From positions 62,001-126,000 of the forward strand of contig CALJOK010000029.1 in NCBI GenBank assembly GCA_937981555.1: a stretch of DNA of 64,000 bases, read 5' to 3'. This DNA comes from an uncultured Saprospiraceae bacterium (lineage in GTDB: Bacteria; Bacteroidota; Bacteroidia; Chitinophagales; Saprospiraceae). The position numbers and the translations under genes were made by a program. The notes beneath the pieces were generated by a model. It did no database searches, was not told the DNA's origin, and saw nothing but the letters and a program-made list of their open reading frames with translations. This document shows positions 59,542-64,000 of the stretch, in pieces (position 1 is the stretch's first letter; every line of letters begins with the position of its first letter).

Positions 59542-61812
59542 TTGAAAGTATTGAAAAAGTTAACCATTATTATCATCTCATTTTTAGCGTTTTTTAACGC
59601 ACATGCTGCTCACATAATAGGAGGGGAAATTACCTATGTCTGTTTAGGTAATAATCAGTATGAATTTACGATGAAAATTTATCGAGATTGTGCCAGTACA
59701 GGTGCTTTATTTGATTCTGCACCAGGGGCATTTACAGAAGGGTCTGTTACTGTTTATAGAGATGGAACAGTTGTGCCGCATATTCCTACAGTAGCTTTAG
59801 CAGCTCCAGTTATTACTAATATTCCGCCTGATGTTTCTAATCCATGCTTGATTATACCAAATGATGTTTGTGTCGAAGAAGGGATTTATGTTTTTACGTT
59901 GACCTTACCAACGGACCCTAACAGTTATCATATTGTTTATCAAAGATGTTGTAGAAATAATTCTATCAATAATATTATTTTTCCAGGAGATACAGGAGCT
60001 ACTTATACGATTGAATTAACTCCTGAAGCACAACAAACTTCCACGGGTTGTGTCAATAACAGTCCAACTTTTAATAATTTTCCTCCAATCATAATTTGTG
60101 CAAATGAACCAATTAATTTTGATCATTCAGCTTCAGATAGTGATGGAGATCAACTAGTCTATAAATTTTGTAGTCCTAAAGAAGGAGGAGGAACACTTGG
60201 GACAATGGGTGATCCATCGTTAGCATCTTCACCAAATGGAGTAGCCCCGAATCCGGATACAGCTCCTCCATATCAGAATGTTACTTTCGTTAGTGGAACT
60301 TATGGTCCACTTAATCCAATGGGTGGAAGTCCTCAAGTATCTATTGATGCTACCACAGGATTGATTACTGGAGTGCCAAATACTTTAGGGCAATTTGTAG
60401 TAGGAGTTTGTGTGGAAGAATATCGAAATGGAGTTCTGTTAAGTGTGATTAAGCGGGATTTTCAATTTAATGTAGAAAATTGTGAGCCGACTGTTTTTGC
60501 TCAAATCCAAAATGATGAAGTGGTTAATGGAAATCAATTTGTGATAAATTCCTGTGGAAATAATACGATCACTTTTGTTGATCAAAGTTTTGATCAAGCA
60601 TATATAAATAGTTATGATTGGAGTTTTGATTTGAATAATGGTGATACGGCGACTTCTTCTACTCAGAATACGAGTATTACTTTTCCTGGATTGGGAACTT
60701 ACCAAGGCCAATTAATATTAAATCAAGGCTCACCATGTGATGATACGGCAACTATTTTTGTCAATATTTACCCTGAAATAAATGCGGATTTCACTTACAC
60801 TTATGATACTTGTGTAGCTGGTCCTGTAAACTTTAATAATCTCTCTACAACTGGAGCTGGTGCGATTACTGGTAATCTATGGGAATATGGAGATGGAAAT
60901 TCAGGCAACGATGTTAATCCAAATTACCTCTATTCACAACCTGGAAATATTCCCGTCACCTTGTTTGTGGAAGATATGAATGGTTGTGTAGATGATACGA
61001 CTCAAATAATTGAATGGTACCCTGCTCCTCCGATTTTGATTATCGAGCCGAGTATTTATAAAGGATGTATTCCACAAAATGTATTTTTTAATAATCTTTC
61101 TACTCCGATAAATGATTCTTACGATATCGTTTGGGATTTTGGAGATGGAAATACAAGCGGTGAAATTAGTCCAACATATATTTATGAAACACCTGGGGTT
61201 TATGATGTTTCACTTTCTGTAACGTCGCCTATTGGTTGTACGATTAGTGATTTTTTCCCCAACTTGATAACGGTGGAAGCCTCTCCTATTGCAAATTTTA
61301 CATTCACTCCAAATCCTCCAACCAATTTTCAACCTGATGTAGAATTTACAGACTTATCTATTGATGCAGTACAATGGTTTTGGAATTTTAATGACACAGA
61401 TAATTCTTTTGATCAAAATCCGATGTATACTTTTCCTGATACAGGATTACAGCAAGTGACTTTGATTGTGACGCATCCATCAGGGTGTCAAGATACTTTG
61501 ACTCAATACATAGATGTTGTTCCGAAAGTTGCTTATTTTTTGCCAAATGCTTTTACGCCTAATTTCGATTCTGTTAATGATGAGTTTTTTGGAAAAGGCT
61601 TTTTTGTTGGAATGGAAAATTTCAATATGAAGATATGGAATCGTTGGGGAGAAATGGTTTTTGAAACAGGTGATCCCTTTGAAGGTTGGAATGGGAAAAA
61701 ATTAAATACTGGAAAAGATTCGCCCCAAGGAGTTTATGTGGTAGTTGTAACCTATACTGGCCCGAGAGGAGGAGATGTTGAATTGAAAGGGTTTGCGACG
61801 ATTGCGAAATAG
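59542..61812 (+). CDS. PKD-repeat surface protein with gliding-type C-terminal domain
   Basis: 756 residues. A TTG start is used because no ATG precedes the signal peptide (about residues 1-22, ending AHA). A conserved Cys-containing N-domain (HIIGGEITYVCLGNNQYEFTMKIYRDC, YQRCCRNNSINNII) covers about 22-315. About three PKD repeats follow (FDLNNGDTAT, WEYGDGNSGND, WDFGDGNTSGE). The C-terminal domain (about 675-756: YFLPNAFTPNFDSVNDEFFG, MKIWNRWGEMVFETGDPFEGWNGK, GVYVVVVTYTGPRGGDVELKG) is the gliding-motility-associated type B T9SS signal. It probably acts as a cell-surface adhesin or gliding-related protein. The tandem partner follows. Confidence 0.88.
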   Translation: MKVLKKLTIIIISFLAFFNAHAAHIIGGEITYVCLGNNQYEFTMKIYRDCASTGALFDSAPGAFTEGSVTVYRDGTVVPHIPTVALAAPVITNIPPDVSNPCLIIPNDVCVEEGIYVFTLTLPTDPNSYHIVYQRCCRNNSINNIIFPGDTGATYTIELTPEAQQTSTGCVNNSPTFNNFPPIIICANEPINFDHSASDSDGDQLVYKFCSPKEGGGTLGTMGDPSLASSPNGVAPNPDTAPPYQNVTFVSGTYGPLNPMGGSPQVSIDATTGLITGVPNTLGQFVVGVCVEEYRNGVLLSVIKRDFQFNVENCEPTVFAQIQNDEVVNGNQFVINSCGNNTITFVDQSFDQAYINSYDWSFDLNNGDTATSSTQNTSITFPGLGTYQGQLILNQGSPCDDTATIFVNIYPEINADFTYTYDTCVAGPVNFNNLSTTGAGAITGNLWEYGDGNSGNDVNPNYLYSQPGNIPVTLFVEDMNGCVDDTTQIIEWYPAPPILIIEPSIYKGCIPQNVFFNNLSTPINDSYDIVWDFGDGNTSGEISPTYIYETPGVYDVSLSVTSPIGCTISDFFPNLITVEASPIANFTFTPNPPTNFQPDVEFTDLSIDAVQWFWNFNDTDNSFDQNPMYTFPDTGLQQVTLIVTHPSGCQDTLTQYIDVVPKVAYFLPNAFTPNFDSVNDEFFGKGFFVGMENFNMKIWNRWGEMVFETGDPFEGWNGKKLNTGKDSPQGVYVVVVTYTGPRGGDVELKGFATIAK

Positions 61813-61818
61813 TGAATG

Positions 61819-61920
61819 GTTATTGAATATTGAGTAAAGATTTATGATTTAAGAAGCTGGATGATATTTCTTGTATTCTCATGAAACTGCCGCCATTTTT
61901 ACCTAATATCCAATAGTTTT
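61819..61920. repeat. Weak inverted repeat after first PKD gene
   Basis: TATTGAATATTGAGTAAA (about 61820-61840) mirrors TTTTTACCTAATATCCAATAG (about 61898-61918) with mismatches, around about 60 bases. Confidence 0.45.
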
Positions 61921-62083
61921 TTATTTCAAAACAAAAAAAGTGTATTTTCTAATAAAAATGCCGAAATTACAAGGGATTAGTTTTACCAATCTATTGAAAT
62001 AATAATTTCCCACATTTTCTCTTTTGCACTAAAAACAATCAACAGCAGGGTTTTTTTCACAAAACCCAATAAAATAACAAGTG

Positions 62084-64000
62084 ATGAAAATAAATCTACG
62101 AACAATTCTCTTCCTTCTTTTTCTATTTCCCCTAGGCTATCTTCAAGCTGCTCATGTTATTGGTGGGGAATTAACTTACGTTTGTTTAGGTAATGGCGAT
62201 TACCAAATTACAATGAAAATTTATCGAGATTGCCAAGGAAATGGTGCAGGATTTGATGGACCTGGAAATGGACGAATGTCTATTTATAATGGCGGTGATT
62301 TGCTGAATGAGTTTGATAAAATAATCATGCCTGATCCGGTGATCACAGAAATTGAACCAGATATCAATAATCCATGTTTGATTTTACCTTCCAATGTTTG
62401 TGTGGAGCAAGGTTTATATATATTTAACTTAAGTGATTTTGATATTGGGAATATTAACTTACCATTAAGTACAGATAGTTATTATATCATTTACCAAAGA
62501 TGTTGTAGAAATAATTCCATTAATAATATTATTGCTCCAGGCGAGACAGGTGCTACCTTTTTTGTAGAAATTACACCTGAAGCGCAAGCATTGTGTAATA
62601 ATACTCCAACGTTTAATGAATTTCCACCTATCGTAATTTGTGTCAATGAGCAATTAACTTTTGATCATTCTGCAACGGATATAGATGGTGATTTATTAGT
62701 ATATGAATTATGTAGTCCATTGAAGGGAGGAGGAACAGCAGGTTGGCAATCGCCAGGAAATGCTGCTGATTTTGACGGTACTAATCCAAATCCAGATGCA
62801 CCACCACCATATGATAATGTAACATTTGGAACTCCTACTTATGGGCCACTTGATCCAATTGGGGGAGATCCACCATTGAGTATTAATCCTACGACTGGGG
62901 TTTTATCAGGAATGCCAGATGCAGAAGGACAATTTGTAGTTGGAATTTGTGTAAAAGAATATCGAAATGGAGTCTTGTTGAGTACGATTCAAAGAGACTT
63001 TCAATTTAATGTAGCGTTTTGTGAACCGACGGTGGTTGCCTCAGTTGATGGTGACGATTTGATTCAGACAGATCCGTTATTCCAATTTTATAATTGTAAT
63101 GGAGACACGACGTTTAATTTTGTAGCTCCCTCGTCTCAATTTATCAATGAATATTTATGGGAGTTTGATCTAGGTGGATTAAATCCTCTATCGCTCAATC
63201 AGCAAAATATCGATGTAACTTTTCCCGGATATGGAACCTATGAAGGATTATTGATTCTTAATCCAGGAACGGATTGTGGTGATACTGCTACTATTTTGGT
63301 TGAGATTTTTGAACCGCCTACCGTAGATTTTTCTTTTGATTATGATACTTGTGTAGCTGGGCCAGTTGTATATACGGATATGTCAGCGGGAGTGACTGCT
63401 GCTATTGCTGAATGGGATTGGAATTTTGGAAATGGAGGAATATCTGAAGAAATAGACCCTGTATTTAGTTATACCGATCCAGGAGTTTATTCTGTAAGCT
63501 TAACTGTAACTGATGAGAATGGTTGTTCGAATGAAATAATTCAAGAAGTAACTTGGTTGCCCGTTCCACCTTTGATTGTTATTGAGCCAAGTTCATTTAC
63601 AGGATGTGCTCCGCTGGATATTTTCTTTAATAATTTATCTACACCGATTGATGATTCTTATGAAATTACTTGGGATTTTGGAGATGGAGGAATCGGTACT
63701 GATATCAGTCCATCATACACCTATGCTCTACCTGGAGAATATACGATTAATGTAGGAATTACTTCTCCTATCGGATGTTATACGGAAAGAAATTTCCCTA
63801 ATCTGATACAAGTTGATTCTTTTCCAGAAGCAGATTTTTATTTTGGACCTGATCGGATTACCAACTTTATGCCTGAGGTAAATTTCTTTGACAACTCTCT
63901 AAGGGATTACAAATGGCAATGGGATTTTGCAGGACAAGGTTTTTCATATGAAGAAAACCCAACATTTTCATTTCCTGATACTGGACATCAAATAGTAGAA
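62084..64000 (+). CDS. PKD-repeat surface protein, tandem paralogue, 3' end missing
   Basis: Open to the window end (639 codons), ATG 62084. Signal peptide ends LQAAH. It follows the preceding protein closely: HVIGGELTYVCLGNGDYQITMKIYRDCQG, YQRCCRNNSINNIIAPGETGATF, LVYELCSPLKGGG, VVGICVKEYRNGVLLSTIQRDFQFNV. PKD units follow (WNFGNGGISEE, WDFGDGGIG, WDFAGQGFSYEENPTFSFPDTG). The C-terminal sorting domain is expected beyond the window. The tandem copies probably arose by duplication and diverged mainly in the repeat part. Confidence 0.88.
   Translation, partial: MKINLRTILFLLFLFPLGYLQAAHVIGGELTYVCLGNGDYQITMKIYRDCQGNGAGFDGPGNGRMSIYNGGDLLNEFDKIIMPDPVITEIEPDINNPCLILPSNVCVEQGLYIFNLSDFDIGNINLPLSTDSYYIIYQRCCRNNSINNIIAPGETGATFFVEITPEAQALCNNTPTFNEFPPIVICVNEQLTFDHSATDIDGDLLVYELCSPLKGGGTAGWQSPGNAADFDGTNPNPDAPPPYDNVTFGTPTYGPLDPIGGDPPLSINPTTGVLSGMPDAEGQFVVGICVKEYRNGVLLSTIQRDFQFNVAFCEPTVVASVDGDDLIQTDPLFQFYNCNGDTTFNFVAPSSQFINEYLWEFDLGGLNPLSLNQQNIDVTFPGYGTYEGLLILNPGTDCGDTATILVEIFEPPTVDFSFDYDTCVAGPVVYTDMSAGVTAAIAEWDWNFGNGGISEEIDPVFSYTDPGVYSVSLTVTDENGCSNEIIQEVTWLPVPPLIVIEPSSFTGCAPLDIFFNNLSTPIDDSYEITWDFGDGGIGTDISPSYTYALPGEYTINVGITSPIGCYTERNFPNLIQVDSFPEADFYFGPDRITNFMPEVNFFDNSLRDYKWQWDFAGQGFSYEENPTFSFPDTGHQIVE

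Overview
The window is low-GC Bacteroidota chromosome, most likely from the Saprospiria/Saprospiraceae or a close relative. This rests on type IX secretion signals (a type A sorting tail on the CotH-like protein and a gliding-type C-terminal domain on the PKD protein), a GldN-like protein, a TonB receptor with a carboxypeptidase-regulatory N-domain, an HU-CCDC81/SPOR protein, YfhO, the near absence of Shine-Dalgarno sequences, and a few TTTG/TAnnTTTG promoters. No rRNA, tRNA, insertion sequence, prophage or CRISPR array was recognised. Species-level placement is inference.

Layout. 1-9.7 kb: 3'-part of ribulose-phosphate epimerase, a TonB-dependent receptor, a small membrane protein, a convergent ECF sigma/anti-sigma-like pair, an Omp85-type barrel, an arsenosugar-type glycosyltransferase and a GNAT enzyme. 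9.9-15.5 kb: a GH3-serine hydrolase fusion lipoprotein whose GH3 half looks catalytically dead, then DinB, GNAT, a membrane protein and a GDPD lipoprotein on the minus strand. 15.7-25.3 kb: a surface-glycan region with YfhO, two GT4 enzymes, a flippase, a TagB/TagF-like glycerophosphotransferase, a SAM methyltransferase and an FkbM methyltransferase. 25.4-31.2 kb: DUF2853, a small barrel, a papain-like lipoprotein, an enoyl-CoA hydratase, an ArsR-DUF6428-ArsN-like arsenic group and a SPOR protein. 31.3-42.3 kb: VanW, a methyltransferase, metal-type KdsA, two paralogous secreted proteins, a protoporphyrinogen-oxidase-like flavoprotein, a 1296-residue DUF3857/transglutaminase protein, a 57-residue DUF6435/Lacal_2735-like gene and an atypical SDR. 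42.3-59 kb: polyphosphate kinase, a LOG-family protein, DUF72, a PyrR-like transferase, a two-gene HdrD-like iron-sulfur pair, lipoproteins, a CotH/T9SS protein, a sterol-desaturase-like hydroxylase, the GldN-like protein, a GH36 enzyme, a DUF922 protease and TsaC. 59.5-64 kb: two tandem PKD-repeat surface proteins, the second cut by the window end.

Most genes are ordinary housekeeping or envelope functions. The main unexplained structure is a set of about fifteen long, mostly unrelated intergenic inverted repeats. They usually sit just after stop codons, and some supply the stop codon. Two of them share words and look like one repeat family. Other points of interest are the ArsR operator pair driving a cysteine-rich DUF6428 gene, the GH3 pseudo-domain, the tyrosine-less SDR and the GldN-like protein with an internal duplication.
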